Source: Alkalihalobacterium alkalinitrilicum (lineage in GTDB: Bacteria > Bacillota > Bacilli > Bacillales > Bacillaceae_F). Taken from it: DNA of 64,000 nucleotides. Each line of letters begins with the position of its first letter. Positions within the stretch are counted from its first letter, which is position 1. The notes under the pieces were generated by a model. It ran no database searches. It saw only the letters and a program-made list of their open reading frames with translations, and was not told the DNA's origin. The stretch lies in the NCBI RefSeq assembly GCF_002019605.1, contig NZ_KV917368.1, positions 2,199,574 through 2,263,573 of the forward strand, in the 5' to 3' direction. Both the position numbers and the translations under genes were made by a program. Shown piece after piece: positions 8,392 to 17,769 of this stretch.

Positions 8392-9891
8392 TTACTCGTC
8401 AATGTCTTTTGTTTTCTTCACTCTTGAAGGATTAAAACGTTTCGTATCTCTAGGTCTCATTAAAACTGGCCGAGAAGAAAAGAATGTAAATGGCAACCGA
8501 AAAAATGCATCTTTCCAGTCTTTTATTCGTAATGGATAGACCGGCTCTAAATATGGTCTGCCTAACGATGTTAGCCTAACAAGGTGGGCAATCGTAAAAA
8601 GTAAACAAATGACGATACCAATTCCTCCTAATATCGCTGCCGCAATCATAATAGGAAAACGAATAATTCGAATTGTATTACCCATTTGATATACCGGTGT
8701 TGTAAACGAAGCTAACGCAGAAAGGGCCACGATAATGAGTAGTATATTACTTGTTAACCCTGCCTCTACTGATGCTTGTCCGATAACAATACCACCAACA
8801 ATACCAATCGTTTGACCTACTTTTGTCGGCAGCCTTGCTCCTGCCTCACGTAACAGCTCAATCGTAAACTCTAAGAAAAGAGCTTCGATGATCGGTGGAA
8901 ACGGAATATTACTGCGAGATGAGATTATGGTTGCTAACAAATCTTTCGGAATTAGCTCATAATGAAAAGTCAGTACGGCAATATAAATTGGTGCGGCAAG
9001 GACAGAAAATGATACCGCAAAGAAACGCAGAATACGAACAAATGAGGCAATATGCCACGGTAAATAATAATCCTCTAATGAAGAGAAGAACTCAATAAGT
9101 GTTGTCGGTCCAAAGAACGCTTCTGGAGAACCCGAACTCAACACAACGACTTTTCCTTCTGTTAAAGCAGCAGATACTCGATCTGGTCTTTCTGTATTTA
9201 CATAAACTGGAAAAATCGAAAATGAACTATCAGATACCATTTGATTTAGCATCGAACTATCAAGAATTTGATCAAACTCAATATCCTCGATTCTTTGGAC
9301 CATCGTTTTTACATTTTCTTGGTCGGCAATGCCCTCAATAAATAAAACGACGACCTTTGACTTTGTAATTTTTCCGACTTCTATTTCTTTGATCTGTAAA
9401 TTAGGTAAAGGAAGTCGCTTACGAATTAAATTAATATTAGTATCAAGTGATTCAATAAACGATTCTTGTGGCCCCGTTACTGTAAACTCGATTTCAGGCA
9501 TTCCGACATCACGTTCAAAATTAACACTTGCCTCTATGAGCAGACACTCTTCTTTGTCTGCTACGAGTTGCAAGAGGATATTCCCCTGTAACACTTTATT
9601 CTTAATTTCTCTCGTATCACTTGTAATCGTGACTTCTTCAATTGGAATTTTTTCTTTAAGAACTTCTATTCCTTCCGTTATATACTTATTAACATAAGGA
9701 AGCACGTCTTTGTGGAGCCTGTCAGGATCTACTAGTGATGAAAAGAACATCAATTTATACGGTACTGGTGAATTATAATGTTCATATGCATTAAAGTCAG
9801 TCGACTTTTGAAATACGTTTAGTACGGAAGTAATGGTTTCTTGCTGTCCTTGATTACTATGCATTTGTTTCACAAGCCATTTTAATAACAT
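8392..9891 (-). CDS. Germinant receptor A subunit, GerAA-family membrane protein
   Basis: About 500 residues. The N-terminal half is a soluble two-part domain (SSLVDPDRLHKDVLPYVN, then VTGPQESFIESLDTNINLIR). The C-terminal half has about five membrane segments, including the family motif ALFLEFTIELLREAGARLP and the following GIVGGIVIGQASVEAGL. These mark GerAA/GerBA/GerKA and the related SpoVAF. Start chosen at ATG 9891 because AGGAG lies 9 bases upstream; an in-frame TTG is at 9897. First gene of the receptor operon, presumably forespore-expressed; I could not confirm a sigma-G promoter. Confidence 0.92.
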   Translation of the reverse strand: MLLKWLVKQMHSNQGQQETITSVLNVFQKSTDFNAYEHYNSPVPYKLMFFSSLVDPDRLHKDVLPYVNKYITEGIEVLKEKIPIEEVTITSDTREIKNKVLQGNILLQLVADKEECLLIEASVNFERDVGMPEIEFTVTGPQESFIESLDTNINLIRKRLPLPNLQIKEIEVGKITKSKVVVLFIEGIADQENVKTMVQRIEDIEFDQILDSSMLNQMVSDSSFSIFPVYVNTERPDRVSAALTEGKVVVLSSGSPEAFFGPTTLIEFFSSLEDYYLPWHIASFVRILRFFAVSFSVLAAPIYIAVLTFHYELIPKDLLATIISSRSNIPFPPIIEALFLEFTIELLREAGARLPTKVGQTIGIVGGIVIGQASVEAGLTSNILLIIVALSALASFTTPVYQMGNTIRIIRFPIMIAAAILGGIGIVICLLFTIAHLVRLTSLGRPYLEPVYPLRIKDWKDAFFRLPFTFFSSRPVLMRPRDTKRFNPSRVKKTKDIDE

Positions 9892-10139
9892 AGTCAACTT
9901 CTCCTAGCTTCTATTACTTCAGTTTCGTCTTAGTATAAGAAAACAGTGGAAATGTTATGCAATTATAGGATACATATAGAATGAGCTTAATCATAATCCC
10001 TATACATACGTAAAAAAGCTGCCCATTTCCCCTCATCTCCTTCATATAATAGGAGCTTGAAGTATTTAATGGACAACTTCTTTGCACTTGTAATATCTAT
10101 ACACACTTTTCTTTAAGTAGTGTTAATTTTAATCATTGA

Positions 10140-11096
10140 TTATTGAATGGAAGCAACCAATTGCTCCTTATTTTGCGATGAAAACACTTCGACTGTTATT
10201 TTTCCAGAATTTAAAGAAACATGTGTTTTTAAGATGACAGGGAAGTTATATGGGTTAGAAAAAACGAAATCTGGACCACCCCAAGATACTGTTGCATCTC
10301 GATTAGCAGGAACATAACCAATCTCTCTTGAATGACTATACCTTTCGACGACTTGTAAACCAGCAGCATCAATCGCATTAAATAATGTTGAGGATGTTTG
10401 ACAAATCCCCCCACCAATGCCCATAACAAATTCTTTATTGACGATTTCTTTTGCTTCTCTATATCCTCGTTCCACGGTTCGTTGTCCTACCACTTTATTA
10501 AAAGAGAATTCATCCCCTGGTCCTAGAACATAATGTTGGATTGAGTCAGCAGATAGCTTAATATTAACAGAACGTCCTTCTACACTTGGATTAAAATGAG
10601 TAGAATAAGTCCCAATATTAACATCTAGTATTCCAATTAATTGTTCCTCTGATACTGTAGGTTTCTTTTCATAGATTGGGAGTATTAGTTCTTGATCATG
10701 CACATCTAGTTCTTGAATTTTAGAAACAAGTTCTTTCTCAGATAAAATTACTTGTTTTTGCCCAGGTATAATTTTCCCATCTGGAGAAATAGTTGGATTG
10801 CGCATCGGTTGATCAATATTTCGAGCTAGTTTAGCTGCGAATTGAGCTAACAAGTCCTCATCTAACCCTTCTGAATTAGAAAAATAACCATATTCATTTA
10901 ATACAATAACTTCTTCTTCATCCGTTCGCTCATCAATTAATACAACTTCCCACTTCACTGGTTTCTTATAATTTTCTATTTCATTATGAACGAGCCCATG
11001 ATTTCTCGAACTCTTTTCTTCTTCAGCTGCAACCATTGAAGAAAAACAAAATGAAAAACTTATAATAACAACAATAAAGACCCAGAGCTTTTTCAA
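10140..11096 (-). CDS. VanW-family secreted protein
   Basis: About 318 residues from a TTG start at 11096, chosen because AGGGGGAG lies just upstream and the product then begins with a clean signal peptide (LKKLWVFIVVIISF, cut near VAAEE). An upstream ATG at 11162 adds 22 residues with no signal-like character. The C-terminal half is the VanW domain: NPSVEGRSVNIKLSA, GPGDEFSFNKVVGQRT, GIGGGICQTSSTLFNAID, ATVSWGGPDFVFSNP. The domain is widespread in spore formers but its biochemical role is not established. The gene is alone between the ger operon and the end of the cobalamin operon. Confidence 0.85.
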   Translation of the reverse strand: MKKLWVFIVVIISFSFCFSSMVAAEEEKSSRNHGLVHNEIENYKKPVKWEVVLIDERTDEEEVIVLNEYGYFSNSEGLDEDLLAQFAAKLARNIDQPMRNPTISPDGKIIPGQKQVILSEKELVSKIQELDVHDQELILPIYEKKPTVSEEQLIGILDVNIGTYSTHFNPSVEGRSVNIKLSADSIQHYVLGPGDEFSFNKVVGQRTVERGYREAKEIVNKEFVMGIGGGICQTSSTLFNAIDAAGLQVVERYSHSREIGYVPANRDATVSWGGPDFVFSNPYNFPVILKTHVSLNSGKITVEVFSSQNKEQLVASIQ

Positions 11097-11242
11097 CCCT
11101 ACTCCCCCTTTTGTATCGTTTCCACTCGTTAATTTATGATGGAAATTTATAGAAATGAACAAAATAATAAAAATTTTTTCTTCTACCTATAAGACGTATC
11201 TTACCACTAAACGGTTTCAATATTTCAAAATTTCCCAATAAA

Positions 11243-11269
11243 AAAACACGTCAAATTTCGACGTGTTTT
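11243..11269 (-). terminator. Terminator of the cobalamin operon
   Basis: AAAACACGTC (11243-11252) and GACGTGTTTT (11260-11269) form a 10-bp stem with a 7-base loop. Read on the minus strand it is followed by TTTTTTTATT, 8 bases past the stop of the last operon gene. Confidence 0.85.
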
Positions 11270-11276
11270 GCAGTAG

Positions 11277-11861
11277 TTATTTACCTTTTCGTTTTCCTTC
11301 ACGAAATACGATAGCACTTCGCTCATATTCCACATCTTTAACTCCCATTCGATGGTTAACAACTCGAGCAATTGCGAAGAAGTAGTCAGATAAGCGATTT
11401 AAGTATTTTAAGACGACAGGATTTGTTTCTGAGTCTCGTTGTAACCGTGAAACATACCGCTCGGCACGACGAGTTACTGTTCTGCACACATGAAGAGTAG
11501 CAGCTGCAGGAGAACCACCAGGCAGGATAAATCGCTCAAGTTCAGGTGCTTCCTTAATGTATTCATCAATTCGTTCCTCTAAAAAAGTAACCATCTCTAT
11601 ATTCGCTTTATAAGGACGATCTTCAGTTGCTTTAAGCATCGCTAAATCCCCACCACAATCAAACAATTCATGCTGTATTTTGACAAGCTCATTCAATATA
11701 TCTTGAAAGATTTCTGGATGAAGTTGCGTAATTGCCTGCCCTACAAAACAGTTCACTTCATCTGTCGTTCCATAGGCAACCACTCGCGTATCATCTTTTG
11801 TTAACCTCCCTCCAATAACACTCGTCTTTCCTTCATCTCCTGTACGTGTGTATAAACGCAT
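11277..11861 (-). CDS. Cob(I)yrinic acid a,c-diamide/cob(I)alamin adenosyltransferase, PduO type
   Basis: About 194 residues from ATG 11861 (site GGGGGA, 7-base spacing). It transfers the adenosyl group of ATP to cob(I)alamin or cobinamide. Key segments are the N-terminal ATP-binding MRLYTRTGDEGKTSV and GTTDEVNCFVG, and the C-terminal signature CRTVTRRAERYV with YLNRLSDYFFAIAR. Ortholog of B. subtilis YvqK. It is the last gene of the B12 riboswitch operon and provides the adenosylation step needed before the CobU and CobS reactions upstream in the same operon. Confidence 0.92.
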   Translation of the reverse strand: MRLYTRTGDEGKTSVIGGRLTKDDTRVVAYGTTDEVNCFVGQAITQLHPEIFQDILNELVKIQHELFDCGGDLAMLKATEDRPYKANIEMVTFLEERIDEYIKEAPELERFILPGGSPAAATLHVCRTVTRRAERYVSRLQRDSETNPVVLKYLNRLSDYFFAIARVVNHRMGVKDVEYERSAIVFREGKRKGK

Positions 11862-11876
11862 TTTACATTCCCCCAA

Positions 11877-12311
11877 TTATTTTAATTGTTCAGAAATCCC
11901 ATACCATATACGGTAAACTTTATTAGCCTGTGTTACAATATCCTGATAACACCAACCAACTAAATCACGCCATAGGCGGTCGTCCTTTTGAATAGGCACA
12001 ATACCTTTTCCAATATCATTGCCTACTAGGACTATTGTTCGGCCACTACGCTCTCTTTCCCATTCGACCCAGTGATCTAATAAAAGATTAAATTTGGCAC
12101 GACCATCTTCAAATAAAAAAAATCGTTTAAGAACCGTGTCCATGCCAAAAATGACACACACTTGTCGATTCGGCAACTGTGTAAGTTCATTCACTGAAAC
12201 ATCTTCTTCATACCCATTATAACAAACAAATTCGTCGATATGGTCTATTTTATAGTGTGAATAAACCCAGCTTCGTTTTCCATTAAAGGCGCCTCCTGTA
12301 ACAAATTCCAA
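11877..12311 (-). CDS. Short CobU-like protein
   Basis: 144 residues from a TTG start with a strong site (AGGAGG, 8-base spacing). It resembles CobU in a P-loop-like VTGGAFNGKRSW at the N-terminus and in the C-terminal VGNDIGKGIVPIQKDD-RLWRDLVGWC, the counterpart of the CobU GxGIVP region. It is shorter than usual CobU (about 180) and its P-loop ends GKR rather than GKS. A second, standard-looking CobU lies at 15166-15741. Whether this one is a kinase, a guanylyltransferase or a regulator is not shown. The start overlaps the end of the phosphatase gene by 67 bases. Confidence 0.65.
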   Translation of the reverse strand: MEFVTGGAFNGKRSWVYSHYKIDHIDEFVCYNGYEEDVSVNELTQLPNRQVCVIFGMDTVLKRFFLFEDGRAKFNLLLDHWVEWERERSGRTIVLVGNDIGKGIVPIQKDDRLWRDLVGWCYQDIVTQANKVYRIWYGISEQLK

Positions 12312-12895
12312 CGCTCACCCCTCCTCATTTGCTCTCCATCTGTAACAAGTGAATACCCTTGACCATAACCAATATTCCAATCCCAAAACCCTTTGTTTGT
12401 AGAAGAGCATTGAGAAAGAATGAAGCGAATCGGTCCTCCATGACTCAAGATCACTATATGCTTTAGTTGTTGTTCTAGCGCATACACAACCACTTTGTTC
12501 CATCCTTCCAAAACCCTTTCTTGAAACTGTATATAAGCTTCTCCATTAGGAGGGGTAACTACAGTTTGATTTTCCAACCATTTTTTATATAGAAGGTCGT
12601 CTTTAAGTTCCTCATATGTTTTGCCTTCCCAACAGCCAAAGTCGAATTCTCTTAAACTTTTACTTTGTTTAATATGTACGTTAGGAAAAAGAGTTTTCGC
12701 AGTATCTACACACCTCATTAAATCGCTAGAAATAATAACTTCTGGAGCTAAGTATGAATAGTTTTCTTTTGTTGATTGAAGTAAATGATATCCTTTTTGG
12801 TTCAATGGAACATCTGTCCATCCTAAATATCGTTTTTGTTCGTTATATTCTGTTAAGCCATGCCGTAATAGAGTAATAGTGATGCGAAGAGCCAT
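12245..12895 (-). CDS. cobC: Histidine phosphatase family protein, probable alpha-ribazole phosphatase
   Basis: 216 residues. The phosphatase signature LLRHGLTEYNEQKR holds the phosphohistidine site near residue 11. Other core parts are SDLMRCVDTAKTLF, REFDFGCWEGKTYEEL and the second histidine in VILSHGGPIRFIL. In this operon context the likely substrate is alpha-ribazole 5'-phosphate or adenosylcobalamin 5'-phosphate, the last step of lower-loop assembly. The start overlaps the cobS end by 43 bases and the end overlaps the short CobU-like gene. Function is partly inferred from context, since phosphoglycerate mutase-like proteins share the fold. Confidence 0.85.
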   Translation of the reverse strand: MALRITITLLRHGLTEYNEQKRYLGWTDVPLNQKGYHLLQSTKENYSYLAPEVIISSDLMRCVDTAKTLFPNVHIKQSKSLREFDFGCWEGKTYEELKDDLLYKKWLENQTVVTPPNGEAYIQFQERVLEGWNKVVVYALEQQLKHIVILSHGGPIRFILSQCSSTNKGFWDWNIGYGQGYSLVTDGEQMRRGERWNLLQEAPLMENEAGFIHTIK

Positions 12896-13659
12896 AAGAT
12901 GACTTCTCCTCCTTCTACTAATGTACCGAGTGTATCCCCCGTAATACCACCAAACTGTTTTCTAAAAAATGAAAAACTTACGAGTAAAATAAGGATTGAA
13001 ATAATCATTAATCCTAGTGCTATCAAAAAGTAGGTAGACAATAATAAAAATATGAAAGCTAAGATTAGCACTCCCCAAAAATAAAAACTTAATTGAGTTT
13101 GCGGCATTAAATTTTGTTGAACAGAATATGCCATCCCTTCTTCTCGTGCTGGTTTACCAAACATTAAGGCACCAGCCATAAGCCAGCGCGAAAAAAATGG
13201 TATAAATAAGATATAAAACCAATACTGATCAGCCATTTCTAGCACTTGGAAAATAAAGAGATACTTTCCTATGAGGAGAAAAAATAATGAAATTACAGCA
13301 AAGGCGCCCACTCGTGAATCTTTCATGATGGTTAATTTTCGTTCTTTGCCCTGGCGTGAAAAAATACCATCACTTACATCCATCCATCCATCAAGATGTA
13401 GCCCACCCGTTAAAGCAACAATAAGAAGTAGCAAAAAAAAACTACTAATTGTTGTTGGGAGCATGAGCCACTCAATCATGAATAGAGAACACACTGTTGC
13501 GACACAACCAACGATTAAACCTACTAGGGGATATAAAGAGACAGAAGTAGATGCGGTTTTCTTCGTCCACGGAACTTCCTTTTTAATCGGGATGGTCGTC
13601 AGCAGTTGCAACGCTAATATTAGCCCATCTAATTTGCCAACTTTCTCATGATTATTCAT
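12853..13659 (-). CDS. cobS: Cobalamin synthase (adenosylcobinamide-GDP ribazoletransferase)
   Basis: About 268 residues. Membrane enzyme joining AdoCbi-GDP and alpha-ribazole. Family features are LALQLLTTIPIKK at the start, the acidic motif GGLHLDGWMDVSDGIFS, MKDSRVGAFAV, and the C-terminal GGITGDTLGTLVEGGEV, with about six hydrophobic segments. ATG 13659 is preferred (GGAAGAGAG upstream) to an in-frame TTG at 13680. It overlaps the end of cobQ by 8 bases. Confidence 0.93.
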   Translation of the reverse strand: MNNHEKVGKLDGLILALQLLTTIPIKKEVPWTKKTASTSVSLYPLVGLIVGCVATVCSLFMIEWLMLPTTISSFFLLLLIVALTGGLHLDGWMDVSDGIFSRQGKERKLTIMKDSRVGAFAVISLFFLLIGKYLFIFQVLEMADQYWFYILFIPFFSRWLMAGALMFGKPAREEGMAYSVQQNLMPQTQLSFYFWGVLILAFIFLLLSTYFLIALGLMIISILILLVSFSFFRKQFGGITGDTLGTLVEGGEVILWLFASLLLYYGMA

Positions 13660-15169
13660 TTTCTCTCTTCCAACTTTCAATCAAGTCAATGACATAGTCC
13701 AAATCTAAATACATTTCAACATGATCGGCCAGTCTATCATATGCTAAATCTCTTACTTCTTGTAGTTTTAGTACTTTTCCTTGCTGAAGCCCCTTTTTTA
13801 CGCGAAGTTGGTTAAGCCATGCTGTTCGCCATTCATCATTATGAAATACATGATGAAAATACGTACCGATCACTTGCCCATTATTTATACAAATTCCTTC
13901 TGTTCTTTCCTCAATTTCCAGAAAAGGTTCAATACGTTTATCAGTGGAAACCGTGCTCCCTAAATGAATTTCAAAACCTACTATTTCTTCTTTACATTGC
14001 CAATGTGAGGATACAAGTTTTCCTTTAGAGCGTATCGTTATTTTTTTCTCGTTAAAATGTGTTTTTAAAGGAGCAATTTTTAAACCTTCTATTGTTTGCC
14101 CAATAATACCTGTATCTGTGCCCGCTTCGTCTATTAGTTTTTCTCCTAGCATTTGATATCCGCCACACAGCCCTATAATCGTTCCACCTGCTTGAACATA
14201 TTGAGATAAGACAATATCTAATCCCGTTTCTTTTAAAAACGTTAAGTCATGAAATGTACTTTTCGTTCCTGGGATAATGACGGCATCTGGTTTCCCAAAA
14301 TCACGTTTGTCCTTTACGAAACGTAAATAAACATCTTTCTCCTCTGTTAAAGGTTCAAGATCCGTATAATTCGAAACATAAGGTAAAGCAATGACCGCAA
14401 TATCTATGTCATTTTCTTCTCGCCCACCCCTTTTAATAAGGTTGTTTTGAATGGAAAGAGAATCTTCCCCTTCAATTGATATATGGTCATAATATGGAAT
14501 AACCCCGACCACTTTTATTCCTGTGTACTCTTCAAGCCAAGAAACACCATCCGTAAATAAGCTAATATCCCCTCGAAACTTATTAATGATGATACCTTTG
14601 ACACGTTTTCGTTGTTCTTCTGAAAGCAGCTGAATAGTACCAATGACACTCGCAAACACACCGCCTCTTTCTATATCAGCGATTAATATAACAGGAACAT
14701 CGGCTAACTCGGCAACTTTCATATTGACGAGTTCACGGTCGTTTAAATTAATTTCCACAGGGCTACCTGCACCTTCAATGACCACATAATCATAGTTATT
14801 TTCAAGCTCAGTTAATGCTTGTTGAATAGCTCGAATTCCTTTTTCATAAAACAATTCACGGTAATTTCGACCAGAGAATGTCGTATACACTTCCCCAAAT
14901 AATACTACTTCAGAGTCCATCGAACTACGCGGTTTTAATAAAATTGGATTCATATAAACATTTGCTTGCGTATGAGCAGCTTCAGCTTGGACACCTTGGG
15001 CTCTACCAATTTCTTTCCCGTCAATAGTAACATAGGAGTTATTAGACATATTTTGTGATTTGAAAGGAGCCACTCTTTTATTTTTACGAGCAAGTATTCG
15101 ACAGATACCTGTAACAATTACACTTTTTCCAACGTCTGAGCCTGTTCCTTGAAACATAATTCCTTTCAT
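13652..15169 (-). CDS. cobQ: Cobyric acid synthase
   Basis: 505 residues. Glutamine-dependent amidase acting at b, d, e and g of the corrin ring. The N-terminal ATPase domain (GIMFQGTGSDVGKSVIVTGI, then YVVIEGAGSPVEINLND and DIERGGVFASV) is followed by a class I glutamine amidotransferase domain with the nucleophile in IIGLCGGYQMLG and a catalytic His near GTYFHHVFH. Its presence beside CbiZ fits a route in which cobinamide is hydrolysed to cobyric acid. Full corrin synthesis genes are not seen here. The start shares an ATGA overlap with cobU. Confidence 0.95.
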   Translation of the reverse strand: MKGIMFQGTGSDVGKSVIVTGICRILARKNKRVAPFKSQNMSNNSYVTIDGKEIGRAQGVQAEAAHTQANVYMNPILLKPRSSMDSEVVLFGEVYTTFSGRNYRELFYEKGIRAIQQALTELENNYDYVVIEGAGSPVEINLNDRELVNMKVAELADVPVILIADIERGGVFASVIGTIQLLSEEQRKRVKGIIINKFRGDISLFTDGVSWLEEYTGIKVVGVIPYYDHISIEGEDSLSIQNNLIKRGGREENDIDIAVIALPYVSNYTDLEPLTEEKDVYLRFVKDKRDFGKPDAVIIPGTKSTFHDLTFLKETGLDIVLSQYVQAGGTIIGLCGGYQMLGEKLIDEAGTDTGIIGQTIEGLKIAPLKTHFNEKKITIRSKGKLVSSHWQCKEEIVGFEIHLGSTVSTDKRIEPFLEIEERTEGICINNGQVIGTYFHHVFHNDEWRTAWLNQLRVKKGLQQGKVLKLQEVRDLAYDRLADHVEMYLDLDYVIDLIESWKRENE

Positions 15170-15741
15170 TCATACGCCACCTCCTTTTTAATAAGTGGAA
15201 GACCAGCTTCTACTAAATAAGCTTGATCACATAATGCCACAATTTTTTGATGAAGCTGACCGATTAACTTCATATAAGCGATTGTACTTTCATCGTTTGG
15301 AATAATATCTTCAAACAATTCATTAGTCACAACAATTACAGGAATAGGAAGCCGTTGCAGCGCCTCAAAAGTCCGAAAAAAGCGGTTCAATAATTGTTGT
15401 CTGAATGATAGGTCCTTCCATCGCTCGACTCCCTTTTCGATTCCACTAAAGAATTCTTCTGTGACTAGACCTGTTAAACAATCAAGGACCACAACATCAT
15501 TTTTTTGAAAATGAACGGCTAACTCTTCAATATGAGTGTTTTTTTCATGAGTCACATATACTTTACCCCTCATTTGACGTTCTTCAATATGGCGCTGAAT
15601 TCTTGCTTCCATTTCCGCATCTGTTCGTCTACTCGTCGCTATATAATGAATTACACCATTTTCAAGGACTTGCTTTTCAGCTATTTCCAAGGCAAAAGAA
15701 CTTTTTCCGCTTCGAACTCCTCCTGTCATAAAAATGATCAT
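15166..15741 (-). CDS. cobU: Adenosylcobinamide kinase/adenosylcobinamide-phosphate guanylyltransferase
   Basis: 191 residues, normal CobU length. The P-loop GGVRSGKSSFALEIAE is at the N-terminus, then HYIATSRRTDAEMEARIQRH with the segment around the guanylylated histidine, and VVLDCLTGLVTEEFF. The usual C-terminal VxNExGxGIVP is replaced by VTNELFEDIIPND. The start is set at ATG 15741 because it shares an ATGA with the stop of the upstream gene (15738-15741). Confidence 0.9.
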   Translation of the reverse strand: MIIFMTGGVRSGKSSFALEIAEKQVLENGVIHYIATSRRTDAEMEARIQRHIEERQMRGKVYVTHEKNTHIEELAVHFQKNDVVVLDCLTGLVTEEFFSGIEKGVERWKDLSFRQQLLNRFFRTFEALQRLPIPVIVVTNELFEDIIPNDESTIAYMKLIGQLHQKIVALCDQAYLVEAGLPLIKKEVAYE

Positions 15742-16820
15742 GGCCGCTGTGACCACCTCTCTAATACTGAAAGTAGTAGATCATTATCTTGTCGAGTCTT
15801 AATGGCTAAACGAATGTACTTACCTTCAAGACCTAAAAAGTTATACGTATGGCGTGGAATGACACCGTTTCGAATAAGAAAAGTAATTAACGGTGTTAAA
15901 TCTTCATTGGTTCCTTTTGGCTTTAATAAATAAAAATTTACTACTGAAGGCGAGACTTCATAACCAATATCGCTTAAGAGTTTAAACATCCTCTTTCTTT
16001 CTTCCCGGATAAAAGTTTTAGTGTCAATCGCATGTTCCTCATCACTTATACAATCTAGCCCTACTTGTTGAGCCATCCCATTTACACTCCATGGCTGCTG
16101 AAACTTTTTCAATTCACTAACGAATTCCTTACGGGCAACGACATACCCTAACCTAAGCGATGGGATCGCATACATCTTCGTTAACGATCTTAAAACAACT
16201 AAATTATGAAACTCTTCTATGTATGGAATAACACTTACATTTTCAGTACAAAAATCGTAAAATGCTTCATCTATGATGACGGTTACATTTTTCTCTCTTG
16301 CTCTACTAAAAACTTGGATGAGAGTAGATCGTTCTATCGTTGTCCCCGTAGGATTATTAGGATGACAAAGAAAGAGAATATCCACCCCATTTATTGCTTC
16401 AAGGAGGCTTTCCACCTGAATATCCCAACTACTTTCTTGCAATAGTTGATAACGAATAATCTCACAATCATAGGTGAGACACGCATCTCGATATTCTGAA
16501 AATGTTGGTTCAACAATGAGGACTCGTTTCTTACGAAAATAGTTCGCAATTAATAAAATAAGCTCTGCCGCACCATTTCCAACTATCAATTGATCAATTG
16601 ATACATTAAGATCATTGGCTAGCTTCTCTCGTAATTGAGAAGCATGAGGGTCAGGGTAGGTTGTAATTGCTTCAATATATTGATTCCAGCGGTCGCGAAC
16701 AACTCGAGGTACACCTAAGGGATTTACATTTTCACTAAAATCAATTGCATGTTCGGGCAGCTGTAATCCCATAGCTTGAACAAAGTAATGTGGATTTGCT
16801 CCATGACTAGGTAACGACAT
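15738..16820 (-). CDS. cobD: L-threonine-O-3-phosphate decarboxylase (PLP-dependent)
   Basis: About 360 residues. Makes (R)-1-amino-2-propanol O-2-phosphate for the nucleotide loop. Fold type I aminotransferase: IDFSENVNPLGVPRVV near the start, VGNGAAELI, LCHPNNPTGTTI, VIIDEAFYDF, and the PLP lysine in VVLRSLTKMYAIPSLRLGY. ATG 16820 is chosen because GGAGG lies 8 bases upstream; the in-frame TTG at 16835 overlaps that site. The start overlaps cbiB by 14 bases. Confidence 0.92.
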   Translation of the reverse strand: MSLPSHGANPHYFVQAMGLQLPEHAIDFSENVNPLGVPRVVRDRWNQYIEAITTYPDPHASQLREKLANDLNVSIDQLIVGNGAAELILLIANYFRKKRVLIVEPTFSEYRDACLTYDCEIIRYQLLQESSWDIQVESLLEAINGVDILFLCHPNNPTGTTIERSTLIQVFSRAREKNVTVIIDEAFYDFCTENVSVIPYIEEFHNLVVLRSLTKMYAIPSLRLGYVVARKEFVSELKKFQQPWSVNGMAQQVGLDCISDEEHAIDTKTFIREERKRMFKLLSDIGYEVSPSVVNFYLLKPKGTNEDLTPLITFLIRNGVIPRHTYNFLGLEGKYIRLAIKTRQDNDLLLSVLERWSQRP

Positions 16821-17769
16821 ACAAAATACCTCCAATTATCCAAAGCACCAATAAGAAGAAAATAATAGTAACTTCCATGATCTTAATCGATTGCTTAATA
16901 TGTTTAGCTGAAATAGACATCATGGGAATCCCCATTTTTGCGCGATCAGATATCATACCTTTGTATTGATTTCGTCCACCAAGCTGTATTCCGAGTAAAC
17001 TAGCTACAGCTGCTTCACCCCAGCCACTATTTGGACTCGGATGTTTTCTCGCATCTGTCCATAGAATTTGATAGCATTTAGCTTTTTTTTGCTTAGAAAA
17101 ACTTGGATTAAAAGTAATCATTAGTAGTCCTGTTAACCTACTCGGAATTAGATTTAACACATCATCAAATTTAGCTGACGCCCAACCAAAATCCTTATAT
17201 TTCTCACTTTTATAACCAACCATTGAGTCACATGTATTCACAGCCCTATAGAGCATTGCAAGAGGTGCACCACCGATTAGTGCAAAAAAAAGGGGAGCGG
17301 TTACGCCGTCACTTGTATTTTCCGCTACTGTTTCTACTGTTCCTCTAATAACTTCAGCTTCTGATAAATGTTCCGTATCTCTTCCTACGATATACGAGAG
17401 CTTTAGGCGTGCTTTTTCCATCTCATTTAATTCTAGTGGTTTCAATACTTCTTCAGCAGCTTCTTTTAAACTACGAGCGGCAATCGTAAACGAAATAATA
17501 ATTGCTTCTAGTAATATACCTACAGCAGGATGAATAGTATAGGCTAGTATTATAGGAACAAGAGTAAGACAAAATACAGTCATACAAATTATAATTAGAA
17601 AGATGCTTCCTCGTAGTTTTTTTTGCTTTCCTACGTTAAGTTTTACATCCAAAAATGCAATTAACTTACCAATACCTACTACTGGGTGGGGAATATGCCT
17701 CGGATCCCCAACCATTCGATCGATTAGCACAGCTAAGGAAAGTGCAATTAAATGGTTTACAAGAATCAT
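16807..17769 (-). CDS. cbiB: Adenosylcobinamide-phosphate synthase
   Basis: 320 residues, an integral membrane protein with several hydrophobic segments. It attaches aminopropanol or its phosphate to adenosylcobyric acid. Signatures are DRMVGDPRHIPHPVVGIGKL near the start, GRDTEHLSEAEVIRGTVET, AENTSDGVTAPLFFALIGGA and the C-terminal KHPSPNSGWGEAAVASLLGI. It shares an ATGA overlap (17766-17769) with the ATPase-CbiZ gene, so the two are probably translationally coupled. Confidence 0.95.
   Translation of the reverse strand: MILVNHLIALSLAVLIDRMVGDPRHIPHPVVGIGKLIAFLDVKLNVGKQKKLRGSIFLIIICMTVFCLTLVPIILAYTIHPAVGILLEAIIISFTIAARSLKEAAEEVLKPLELNEMEKARLKLSYIVGRDTEHLSEAEVIRGTVETVAENTSDGVTAPLFFALIGGAPLAMLYRAVNTCDSMVGYKSEKYKDFGWASAKFDDVLNLIPSRLTGLLMITFNPSFSKQKKAKCYQILWTDARKHPSPNSGWGEAAVASLLGIQLGGRNQYKGMISDRAKMGIPMMSISAKHIKQSIKIMEVTIIFFLLVLWIIGGILYVVT

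Noticed and set aside
9329-9697. 122-codon plus-strand ORF
   Set aside because: Antisense shadow of the GerA subunit gene.
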